Position numbers and translations under genes: made by a program. From the NCBI GenBank assembly GCA_016858145.1, contig JAEHOE010000151.1, forward strand, positions 1 to 64,000: a DNA stretch of 64,000 bases, read 5' to 3'. The notes beneath the pieces were generated by a model that did not search any database, was not told the DNA's origin, and worked only from the letters and a program-made list of their open reading frames with translations. Source of the stretch: Edaphochlamys debaryana (Eukaryota > Chlorophyta > Chlorophyceae > Chlamydomonadales). This document shows positions 21,521-32,701 of the stretch, piece by piece (within the stretch, counting starts at the first letter, position 1; each line of letters opens with the position of its first letter).

Positions 21521-24500
21521 TCACCAGCCCGCCACTAAGCGATAGTTCCCGCCGCCGCCGCTCTGCACCGCCGCCAGTAGCGCCCCCAGGGGCTCGAACA
21601 GCTCCAGGGGGGGAGGGCCCGCCAGGCCCGCAAGCGTGCCGCATACCTCCGTGGCCGAGGCCAGGTGGCCCTGTGGGAGCGAGAGGGGGCAGCAGCGGTG
21701 AGGGGCAGGGGGCAGGCAGCGTACGGACGGTCAGGAGTCCGGGGTCGGCTGGTGGCGGGCATCAGCGGGCAGAGAGAGCCGGGTTCAGGGGGATGGGTCT
21801 GCCTGGATCGTCGCTGCCCTGCGCCCCGCATGGACCGTCCCGCGCCCGTTCCGGTCCCACCTGCAGGCAGGCCGCGATCATGGACTCGGCGTCCAACGGC
21901 CCCACCACCTTGACACGCTGCGTCACCACCACCACCCCCTGCCCCTGGCCCTGGCCCTGCGCCTGCGCTGCGTCGCCCCCTCCTGCTCCAGCCGCCCCCG
22001 GCCCCGCATCCGCTCCGCAGTTGCTGGTCCGCTGCCCGGGCCGCGGCTTGCCGGGCCAGCCGTTCCCCGACCCGCGCGGCTTGGGCCCCTTGCCGTTCTC
22101 GCCCGAGCCCGCGCCGCCAGCTGCTGAGGACGCGTCGGCGCCCGGCGGCGTTGGGGAGGTGCTGGGGGAGTCGTCCGTGGAGGGGTGAGACTCGGGCGCC
22201 TCCCGGACCGCCGTCCACCACAGCGCCCCCGCTGCCACGGCCGGCTGCGCAGCGGCAGGGGCGTTGGGGATGCAGGCGCCGGAGAAAAGGCGAACCACGG
22301 CACCCCGCCTGGGGAGAGGGGGAGACCGGGCGGGTGCGGGTCAGAGCAGGTGCAGCGGGATCGGCGTGGGTTCTTCGGCCGACAAAGCCGGTTTGCGGTA
22401 TGCTGGCGTGTGCCCATCGCAATCACCTGAGCCCCACTCACCACTCGGGGTTGCCGTACGGGGGTACGGCCACAGGGTGCAGGCTGTTGCCGCTGCGTGG
22501 CCGCCCCACGGCCACCGGTGCCTTGGCCGGCGGTGGCGCGGTCAGGCCGGGGTGCAGCAGGGCGGGGAAGCCGGGTGGCGGCGCAGGCGGCGGCTGCGAG
22601 CCGGGGGCCGGCGGGAGCAGGGGCGCTGAGGGCATGGCCCGGGGGTGGTGCCGCTGGGACTTGGACACAGGCTCCTGGGGGCTGGGCCCTCGAGAGCCCT
22701 GCGCCTGGGCCTGGGCCTGGGCCTGGGCCTGGGCCTGGGCCTGGCTGTGTCCCCCGTTGGCGCCGCTCTGTGAGGAGCGGCCGCTCGAGAGCGACGAGGA
22801 GGAGAGGGCGGGAGACGGCGCCGCCACGGAACCCCCTGTGGCGAGGTGAGCTGGTGAGGGACTGGCCCCGACGGCGGCCGCTGACGTGAGGGCAGGGCTC
22901 CTCCGCTGCCAAGGGTCGACGACGGCGGCACCGCAGCCCCCGTCGGCGGGCGCGTCGGACGGAGCCGCAGCCTGCGGCTCCTCGATCTGGCCTGCTTGGG
23001 CCTGGGCTTGGGCTTGGGCTTGGGCCTGGGCCTGGGCCTGGTCTGGTGTGGGTGGCACGCGCGGGCGCTCCTCATCGTCGTCAAAAATGGAGTGGAGCGC
23101 CCTCACGATGCCGGACCCGGCGCCGCCGCCGCTGCTGCTGAACCGCCGCCGGACCAGCGCCCCCACGCCCACGCCCTCCACCATGAGGTCATCGTCGCCG
23201 TCGTAGAACCCCTCGAGGCCGGCGGCTGCCGCTGCGGCGGCGGCGGCGGCCGCCGATGCGAAGCCCGCGGCGGCGCCGGCCTCCTCTTCCGCCGCCGCCG
23301 CCGCCATGGGCGCCGTGAGGTAGCCCGGCAGCACGCCGAAGGCGGCGGCGATGGTTGCGTCTAGGGAGGTCTGTGTGGCGCGGAGTTGTTGGAGCGGGTC
23401 CAGGCCCCACAGGCGGGTGCTGGTGGGGCGGATGAGGTGCTCACCGCAGTAGAGGCCGTGGGGCAGCAGGGAGAGCTGCGGCAGCGGCGCCGCTAGGGGG
23501 TTGTAGGCGGGCGCCGAGGCCTCGGCGGCGGCGGAGAACGACGGTCCGTCGTCGGCGCCGCCACCGGGGCCGGAGCCCGAGCGGGCCGCCGCCGCCGCGG
23601 CGGCGAGGCGGTGTTGCGCGGCCTCCGCCTCGGCGGCCGCGACGGCGGTGGCGGCGGCCGCCGCCGCGGCGGAGGCGGAAACGGCTGCGGAGGCGGCGGC
23701 CGCCGCAGCCACCGCAGCGGCGCCGGCCGCCGTCGTGGCGGGGCCGCTGCCGTGCGGCGGCGCCTGCATGTACGAGCAGTACGGCGAGACCATGGCGCGG
23801 TAGAGGTCCGGCAGATCGGGAAGCCGCCTGATCGGAGATGACAGCATCTGGATCGGCTGTACGGCATTCCACGACATGACCTGCGCGACGGGCGACGCCG
23901 GCGGCATCGCCGACTGCTGCATGTGCTGCGGAACCGCTGCCGCGCCGGCGGCGGCGGTGGGGCCATTCTTGGCTGCCGGGCCCACAGCGCCCCGTTGCTG
24001 CGTGCCGTACACTGTGTACGACACGTGGCCGTTGGGTTCTGTGTCCGACACGCACGGCGACAGCAGGCTCGTCATGGTGGCGGCGCCGCCAGGCGCAGCC
24101 GCCGGCGCCGTCGGGCGGCCGCCGCCGGGCGCCCTGTTGGTCGCCGGTGCCGCCGCCGCGCTGGCGGCAGGGCCGTGTGGGTTGCGCTGAGTGGCCCAGG
24201 CGCCGGCGGGGACCTGCAACCCAGGTACTGTCAAGTGCACGGCCGGGGCGGAGCCACCGCTCGATGCCCCAGAGGAGATGAAGGGTGACGCGGGTGCCGG
24301 AGAGGCGGGCGTGGTCGAGCGCATGGGCGGCACGAACACGTGAGCCTGGGGGCGCACGGGCGACACGAGTGTAAACGAGCGTGACGAGCTGAGTCACGGC
24401 GGGTTAGGATGGTCTGGGCAGGCGTGTTGAGAGGCCCAGGACAGGCCTATAGCAGCCAAAGGGCGGCACTGTGTTGCAGGTGCTTAACGAAGGGTGCAGT

Positions 24501-27500
24501 TGCGCCAAGGACACATGTGATGCCAGCCATGGACGCAGGGCAAACGGAAGGGGCACCGTACCTGTGGGTTGAGTTTGGAGCTCGCCTGTGCGGGCAGAGC
24601 CTGGGCGGCCGGCTGGCTCTGAGCGGACGCGCCGCCCCCGCTGCCTCCGCCGCCGCTGCTGCTGTTGTTAGCAGCGGCCGCCGCCGCAGCTGCCTGCGCC
24701 GGGGTCGGCCCCGCTGCCTTGTCGCCAGCACTGGCAGCGGCTGCAGCGACGGCGGCTGGCGAGACACCCCATGCATTGGGAACAGGGCCGCTGCTGGCAG
24801 CGCTTGGAGCGGAAGGGCCGGCAGCGGCGGCCTTGGCGGCGGCCTTGCCGGGTCGGGCCCGCCCAGAGGCGGTGGCCATCGCTGCGCCGGCGGCACCTGC
24901 TGGCGTGGGGCCCAGCGGGGCTGAGTTGGCGGCGCTGGCGGCGGCTGGCAGGGGTGCCGCGGAGCTGGCAGTGGGTGCCGGCTTGGATGCAGCAGCAGCT
25001 GCCACTGCCGCCGGCGTGGACGTCGGCGTCGGCCCAGCGCTGGCGGCCGGCACGGACGGCGGCGTTGGGAGCGGAGGTTTGCTGGCGGCGGCCGTGGCGG
25101 TCGTTGCGGCTGGCGCCGCCGGTGCCTCCGTTGCAACAGCAGCCGCTGGCGCCGTTGCAGAATGCGCCGCCGGGGTGCTGCCCGACTCACCCTTGACGGC
25201 CGCCGCAAAGGAGCTGTGCGTCTGCACCGGTGCAGTTGGCGGCGCCGCCGGTCCCGCAGGCGCTGCAGCCGCCGCCGCCGGCCGGCCGACCGCCGGCAGT
25301 GGCGGCAGCGTCGGCGCAGGCGGCAGCGACGCCGCTGGCGGCGCCGTTGCCGGCGCCGACGGAGCCGCCGATGCAGCGTTGGCATTGGTCGGCGACTGGC
25401 CCGTCGAGCCCCGCTTGCCGTACAGCAGGCTCCTGGGGACCTCGATGTAGCCCACACCCGACGACGACGCATCGCCGCTGGCCCGTCGGGCTGTCGGCGT
25501 GCTGCGTGCGGACGGTGCCAGCGGCGACACCGGAGCCGCCGGCGCCGGTGTGGGAGCAGGAGCCGCGATGGGAGTGGGCGGTAAGACTATCGCCGGGGCT
25601 GGGGCCGCCGTCGGCGCAGGCTGAGCAGCAGCCGCGGCCGCGGCCGCGGCGGAGGCGGAGGCTGCCGCAGCGGCAGCGGCGGCAGCGCGCTCGCCGGCGG
25701 TGGCGACCCACGTGAGCGGCAGCGGCGGCGGCGTTGCTGCCTCGGGCTCGGCGGCGCCGCCAGCGTGCCGCGTCGGCGAGCCATGGCGGCTGCCGGTACC
25801 GCTGTCGCCGCTCAACGGCCGCGCCGGCTTGGCGGCGGAAGCCGTGACGGCGGCGGGTGCCGCGGTGACGGCCGCGCCGGCAGCTGCGGGGCCGCCGACG
25901 GCGCCGGCAGCCCCGTCCGCCGGACCAGTGCCGGCAGCGCCGCGGCGGTGGCGGGGCCCAATGACCACCTGCCACTCGCCGCCGTCGTCAAACTCGCCTC
26001 CGCTGGCCATCGCTCGCGCCGCCTCGGCCTCGGCCTCCGCCGCCTCGGCCGCCGCCAGCGCCGCCGCCAGGGCTGCGTCAGCCTCCAGGTCGGGGACGAG
26101 GACCGCCGGCTCTGACGTCGCCGGTACAGCTGGCGTGCCCGAGCTTGTAGGCTCCGTGGCTGCCGCTGCTGCCGTCGCCGCGGCCGCCGGCCGACCGGAT
26201 GACTCAGCGGCAGCGCTGCCATTCCCGCCGTCGGTAGCGGTGGAGGTGGCCGAAGCCGGCGCGGGCGCAGCAGCGGGTGCTGGCGGTGTGGCGGTGGAAA
26301 AAGCCTTGGCCGGCGGTGGCTCCTGGCTGCGAGGGGCCTCGCAGTCGGCGTCTGTGGCTGTCGTGGCGGAGGCGGAGGCGGACGCCGCCGCGGCGGCGGC
26401 AGCGGCGGCGGCCTTGCGGGCCTCCCGCCGGGCAGCCCGCCGCCGGGCGCTCCGGCTGTTGCGCCCGATGCCAGCGTCGTCTCCTCCGTCGGCCGCCTCC
26501 TCATCAGCGCTTGTCACTGCCGCCGCCTGCGCCTCAGCTGGCGCTGCCGCCGCTATCGCCACCGCCGCCTCCGGCGGAGGCCGAGCGGGCTGGGCCGGGC
26601 TGGGTGCGACCGGTGCCAGCGACGGCGCTTGAGGCATGGCCGTGGGAGCCGGCGCCGCTGCCGCTGGGGCCGCCGCCGACACCGACGGAAGACCTGCCGC
26701 CGCCGCCGACGGACTCAGGCCTCCGAACACCGGGCTGTACTTGCCCGCGCCCGCCGCCGCCAGGAGAAAGCCGGCACCGGTGCGCCGCGCCTTCCTTCGC
26801 TCCAGCAGCGTCGTCCCTGCCGGCTCCGCCAGCGCCGCCACCGAGGCCCCGCCGCCGCCGCCGCCACAGCCGCTGCTGCCGCCGCCAGGAGGTTGGCCCA
26901 GCGCCTGCAGATGCACCGCTACCAGCTGACCCTCCCCGGGATCGGGGGGCGTCACCCGGAGCGACACGAGCGGCTGCAGAAGCGCGGCCGTGTTTGCGGC
27001 GAAGGCAGCGACAGCGTCGACCGTGGCATCCGAAGCCCCGCCTCCGCCGGCTGCGGCAGCGGCGTCGGAGCCCGCAGGTCCCTCGCCGCCGGCCTGCAGC
27101 GCGTTGCCCGGCGGCGGCGATGCGCTGCCGTCACGTGGGCTGCAGCGGCTGCTGCCGCCGCCGGCGGCGCCCCCGCCGCTGCCCCGCTTGGACGCACGCG
27201 CCGTCGCCCGCCGCGCCTCTGACCCTGGCGTTCCCGCCCCCCCGGCGGCGGCGGAGCCTGCCGCTGAGCCCGAGCCGCCGCTGGCGGGGCGGCCCTGCAC
27301 GTGGGAGAGCAGGATGCGGGCAGCCGCCGAGTGCCCCGCCTGCGCGGAGGGGGGGGCCAAACAGAGATGTTGGAATGGGAGGCCCAAGCCACGACAGGGC
27401 TGGGACACGCCCGTGGCAGAGCTGAGACCTGAGAGGCGGGCGGCGCCGGAGCCTGACGAGGCCCGGGCCGCCCCTTCCTACCCCAGCCCCCAGCCCCCGG

Positions 27501-30500
27501 CCCCCGCACCTCGAGCGCCTTCTCCAGGCAGTGGCGGGAGGTGGCCGAGGCCAGGTCCATGGGTGCGCCCCGGTGCAGCAGGTAGGCCAGCAGCAGCGGC
27601 CGGCCGTACCTATGTATTGCACACGGACAGAGAGGGTTAAGAGGGATGGTACCGGTACGAAGCAGCGTACGGAGCAGCGTGCAGAGCAGGGCAGCCCCCG
27701 CACCTGAGCGCCAGCTGCGCCGCCGTGTGCCCGCCGTACAGGGGCACGGTGAGCATGGGGTCGCGGGCGCGCTTCTTGCTGGCTGCGCCGCCGGCGCCGC
27801 GCCGCCCGGCGGCGCCGCGGGTGGCGGACGCCGCGGCCGCGGCTCCAGCGGGGGCGGACTTCAGCTTCTTCTCCTGCAGGGCGGCGGAGGGCGGCCGAGG
27901 GAGTGGTACTCAGGGTGTTGGTTTTGGTTGTGCCGAGGCCCCGCGGCACCGGCGGCAGCTCCCGCCCTGCCACCGACCCAGCCTGCCGCCGCCCCAACAA
28001 GGGAAGCCACACGCCTGCACCGCCCCCTCCCCCGCGCACGCCGCATCCCCAACCCACCAACCCCACACCACCGTCCCCACCTCGGCCCGCACGTCTGCCT
28101 CGTAGGCGAAGCACGTGGTCTTGCTGCCCAGAGGCATCCGCGCCTCCTCCACCAGCAACCGCGCCGCCGCCAGCTCCAGCTGACCCCCGCTGGCGCCCGC
28201 GCCCGCGTCGGCCCCCGCCCCAGCCACCCCTCCTCCGGCCGCCGCCGCCGCCCCCACCCCGGCGGAGGGCGACGAGGCCTCGGCGGACGGCGCTGCGGGC
28301 GCGGGCGGCGGCGGAGGCGGGGCGGTGGAGCAGCCGTAGTGCGCCAGGAGGTGCAGGGGCGTGTAGCCCAGGGCGTCACGTTCCAGGGGGTCGGCGCCCT
28401 GTGGTGGTGGTGTGGTGTGTGGGGGGGGGGCGCGTGAGAGGGAGACGGGAGGAGGGGTCAGGGACGGACGGGGTGAGAGGCCGGCGGCATGGCCCCAGGC
28501 GGCGCAGCTTAGGGAGTGGAACAAGGGCTTAGACAGTGAGCTCAGATGGCTTGGTCGTTGGTGCTCACTCCCTCTCCCTGCCGCCAGCGCCCCTCTGCTT
28601 CCTCGCCCCACCTGCTGCAGGAGCCACCGCACCGCCGACAGGTTGCCGGCCCGCACCGCCAGGTGGAGGGCCGTGTAGCCGTCCGCGTCCTGGGGGGCCG
28701 CAAGGGCCGCGGAGGCAGGGCATGAAGCGTCCAGCAAGCCCACACACTCGATCAACGACCACCCCCGCAACAGCCCCTGCTCCCTCTCCACACGCACGCG
28801 CACGCCCCGCACCCTCCACCCTCACGTGTGCGTCCAGCAGCGCGCCCCTCCGCCTCAGCGCTGCCATGAGGGGCACGGCCGCCTCGGGGGGCGCGGCGTC
28901 CATGACGGCCGGCAGCGCCACCAGCTGCAGCTGGGCGCGCAGCTCCTCGGTCTCCGGGCTGGGGCGGGTCGAGAGGGGACGGGGTGGGGAAGGGAGGGAG
29001 AGGCGGTGGGTGGGTGGGGGAGATGAGGAGAGGTACGGCCGGGGGCGAGGGCTGCCATGACGTGGCGGGGTCGATGCGCGCAGATGCCAGATCGGTGAGA
29101 AAGTACGACAGTCCTGGCCAAGAGCGAGTGTGAAGGAGCTACTTGGAGCACGAGCTACGGCCCACCTGGCGGCAGCGCGGATGGCGACTCGGTAGTTGCA
29201 CTGCACGCAAGGGCAGCCGGCCTGGCGGAGACAAGGCCGGGAGGCCGGCATGCCAAGGTCAGGGCCAAAGCCAGCCGATGGCAAGGCCCAGCACCACCCC
29301 TACCCTCTTCCCCAAGACTTTCCCGCTCGCCCCATCCACCCCTAAGAGAACCCCTGTACCCCCCGGCTCACCACCTCGGACCGCTCCACCCGCTGCGAGG
29401 CGTGCAGCAGCCGCCGGTACACGTCAGCCTGGGCGCGCTGCGGGGCGGGACGCGGCGGGCGATCAGGGGGGCAGAGGAAGCCATAGGTCAGGCCATCCGG
29501 AGTGCAAGCATTCGGGGCGGTCTGCAGCAAGGCTGCTGTGCGGAGCGCTAGCGTGGCACGGCCGCTGCTCCGGCTCGTGGCGCTGGCGGCAACGTTGCCG
29601 TGCAGCCCACGGCCCCACCTGCAGCTCCTCGAAGGCGGGGTCTCCGTCCAGGAGAGCCTGCAGGGTAATGGTCAGCAGGAGCCGGAAATGAGGGTCTGCA
29701 GGGCGCCATAGTCAAGTGCCGCGTAGCCCTTGAACTCGAGCGATGTAGTAAAGGCCGGCAGCACCTCTGCCCCCACACAATGCCACCAACGCTTTCCATA
29801 CCCGGCCCCCGCCCCACCTCGATCATGTCCACGTCGCCCCGCTCTATGGCCAGGTGGTAGGGGGTGCCGCTGGCGTCGTCGGGCGTGTAGGGGCAGGCGC
29901 CGCCCCGGAGCAGCTCGCGCACGCTGCGCGGGTCGCCCACCTCCACGGCATGGCACAGCACCATGTACGACGCCACCGCCTGCGGGGGCGTACGGCAGGT
30001 GGGATCAGGCCCGCTGGCAAGGAAGAAGAGGCGCAGACAGGCCCGGTCCGCCAGTACTGGGCACCCGGGCAGGCCAAGCTCAGCGGGCAGACTACCATAC
30101 CAACACCGCATCAAAGTCTCAACACCCCTGGGCAATGGCCCCGCCTCACCGGTGGCAGGCCCGCCAGGCCCGCGCCCACCGCCCGCTCCCGCTCCGCCGC
30201 CGCCGCGGCCTTGTCCGCCGCGCCGCCGGCGCCCAGCGCCGCCGCCACCGAGGGCGCCGCGAACACCCAGTCCGCCGCCCGCGCCCCCGCCTGCAGCAGC
30301 GCCCCCACGCAGCCCGGCTGGCCGTGCTCCACCGCGAACCACAGCGCCGGGAGTCCGAACTTGTCGCACACGTTGGGGTTATCAACGCGCCGCTGGAGGA
30401 GCAGCTGCGGGCAGGTGTGAAAGGTGGGACGTGGGAGGGACGTGGGAAGCCGGTAAGGGGTGGGAGGCCGGTATGGCGGGATGTGGGTCGGGGTCAGGGT

Positions 30501-32701
30501 GGTTTAATGGTGGCCGCAGGAGGCTGCGCAACCCAGAGCGCTGAGAACACGATGTGAGCATGAAGCCGCAGCCCCACAGCGCGGTTGGGTCCGGCGATAC
30601 GACGGAGCAAGGCTGTGTTGTCAGCGTGTGGAACACGAAAGCCCACGGGAGGCAGAGAAAGGTCAAGGCAAGCCTGTGCCCGGCAACCCACCCTCAGCGC
30701 AGCGTCGTGGCCGTTAGCCGCCGCCATCCCCAGGGGCATGAGCAGCGGCGGCCGCCCGCCAGGCCGCCCCTCGCCGCCACCCGTGTCCGCCGCCGCCGCC
30801 GCCGCCACGGAAGCTGCCGAGGCAGGAGCTGTCTGCAGAGGGTCGTCAATGGGGCCCAACCCGCCCGCCGCCAGCGATCGCTCGATCAGCTCCGTACTGC
30901 CGTACAGCGCACCGCGCGTCATGAGGCAGGCGGCGCAATCGGGCCGGTCACACAAGTTGAGCACGGCGATCACGCTCTGGTCACACATGCCCAGGTCGGC
31001 GGGCGTAGCGTCGTACGACACGGGGCGGTTAAGCCACAGCAGTTGGAGCCGGCCGGACGGTACGGCATCGGCGGGTGGCGACGCCGATGCGGCTGACGCG
31101 CTTTCGCACGCGTCCGCGTGTAGCGGGCATGCATCGCCACCAGCTGCTGTACAGGCCTTGCCGCAATCCTCCGCCCCGGCGGCGCAGCCCCCGCACCCGC
31201 TGTCACTGCTGGCGGCGCTGCCGCTGCCGCCGCCGCTGCCCGTGCCGCTGGCGGCGCCGCTGCCGCTACCGCCGTCGCTGCTGCTGGCGGCGGATGACGT
31301 GGACGTCGCCGCCGCCAGCAGTCGGAGCATGCGCGTGCCGCCGCCCCGCAGCCACTCCATGTGGCGGCACCAGGAGCCGCAGCCGCTGGGCGGGGGCTGC
31401 GCCGCCTCCGCCTCCGTCTGACCCTGCGCCCCAGATGCCCCCACGGCCACCGCGTGCGCCGCAGCCGCTGCACCCGCGGCCCCGTGCGACCGCAACTTGG
31501 ACCCCACCGCAGCGTCTGCAGGGGCACAGGCCTTGGCGGGGCCGGGGGCGGGCTGGCGCGGCGTGGGCGGCGCCGGGGGCGTGGGCGCGTGCGTGTTTGC
31601 ATGGCTGCCGCAGTCCGCGCAGTTGCGCGCGAACGCGGCGCCGTGTGGCCCCTGGTGGGGTCGCTGCTGCCCTGATGCGGCCTGCGCTTGCGGGGCCAGG
31701 TCGCAGGGCAGCACAGAGGGGGCCCGGCCAAGCGGCCCGATGCCCATCCACTGCGCAAACACGTCCAGGGAGACGCTGAGGGGCGTGCCGGCGGCGTGGA
31801 CGAAGGAGACCGGAGGGCAACCGTCCGGCGGAGCCGCCGGCATGCCCTGGGTGTGTTGTGGGTCGGAGAGCCACAGGTGCCAGTACAGCGGCAGCCAGTC
31901 GGGCTCAGCGGCGGACGGCTGGGCGCTGGGACCAGAGCCGGCTGCGGCCGCGTCGATTGTGCGGCAGTACTCCTCCCACAGCTCCTTGTACGGCAGGAGG
32001 TGCAGTACGACAAGGTCAGCCCCCGTGGCGGGCGCTGGGGCGGAGGCGGCCGCGGGGCCTGCGGGGGCCCCCTCCGCCAACAGCTGGGCGAGGGTGCCGT
32101 CTAAAGGGAGCTCCCGCAGGTCCCATGAGTAGAGGCTCAGCTCATCCTGTGACGGCGGTGCGACAGCGGCAGAGCGCTTCAGTTCTCTGGGAAGCTTTAC
32201 AGCGGCGGAAGACAGGACAGCGGAGCTACACACGGAGGATACGACAGCGGAGCGTCGGCCCTGTCAGCCTCATCAGAGGAGGCCCGTCCAGTGGCACAGT
32301 CCACACCCCTGTCGCCGCATTGCGGTTCGACCTTGCCCTCATTGTCCCGGAGTACTCGCCTCGGGCACGGCCCCACACGCCAGGCCCAGCTGGGTGCAGG
32401 CCTGGACCGCGACGTCGCTCAGGCGCAGGGAAGGCACCGGGCACTCAAGCTGCGCGCTGCGGTCTGGCCAGGGAGACTTGACCAGCACGCGCAGGTGTGG
32501 GCGCAAGCTACCATCAGTTGCTCCGTCGGCCGAGTCCTGCGGGCAGAAGCGCGTCTTGGTCAGCGCGAAAGCGGTCCCAGCGGGACAGGGGTTTTGCCAT
32601 GCCGCAGGGACCCCCACCTGCTGGACGGCCGAGCGGTTCTCGCCGGCAGCTTGTGTCGCTGCGGTTGCATTGCTGGAAGCCGCGCGCGCTGCTTCAGACA
32701 T
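21521..32701 (-). CDS. Giant ankyrin-repeat protein with ubiquitin-like N-terminal segments
   Basis: Exons: 32701-32360, 32146-30692, 30404-30150, 29979-29818, 29657-29619, 29437-29372, 29221-29166, 28958-28826, 28689-28612, 28398-28081, 27873-27704, 27609-27510, 27339-24562, 24345-22442, 22308-21861 and 21670-21521, about 2,817 aa. Intron 1 appears to be GC-AG. The N-terminus has a ubiquitin-fold-like pattern (LRVLVKSPWPDRSAQ, then LSLYSWDLRELPLDGTL after intron 1). A second such pattern (RLQLLWLNRPVSYDATPADL) is near residue 500. Ankyrin repeats follow: LPALWFAVEHGQPGCVGALL, TPYHLAIERGDVDMIE, DADGYTALHLAVRAGNLSAV, LGYTPLHLLAHYG, GGHTAAQLALRYGRPLLLAY and AGHSAAARILLSHVQ. About 1,750 mostly Ala/Pro/Ser/Gly residues follow, with poly-Ala and Gln-Ala repeats, and a short ordered C-terminus (HLASATEVCGTLAGL). 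Probably an interaction scaffold; no enzymatic motif was seen. Confidence 0.75.
22704..22743. repeat. CCTGGG hexanucleotide repeat (codes Gln-Ala)
   Basis: Perfect 6-bp microsatellite inside exon 14 of the ankyrin gene. On the coding strand it reads alternating Gln and Ala codons. Confidence 0.9.
22996..23041. repeat. Second CYTGGG hexanucleotide repeat (codes Gln-Ala)
   Basis: A second, slightly degenerate hexamer tract about 290 bases from the first, with third-position C/T changes that keep the Gln-Ala pattern. Synonymous decay suggests the peptide repeat is tolerated or maintained. Confidence 0.85.

Noticed and set aside
24665..26632. Long plus-strand Ala-rich open frames opposite the ankyrin gene
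   Set aside because: They are complements of the Ala/Pro-rich minus-strand exon; only the minus frame connects by valid splice sites to ankyrin-coding exons.
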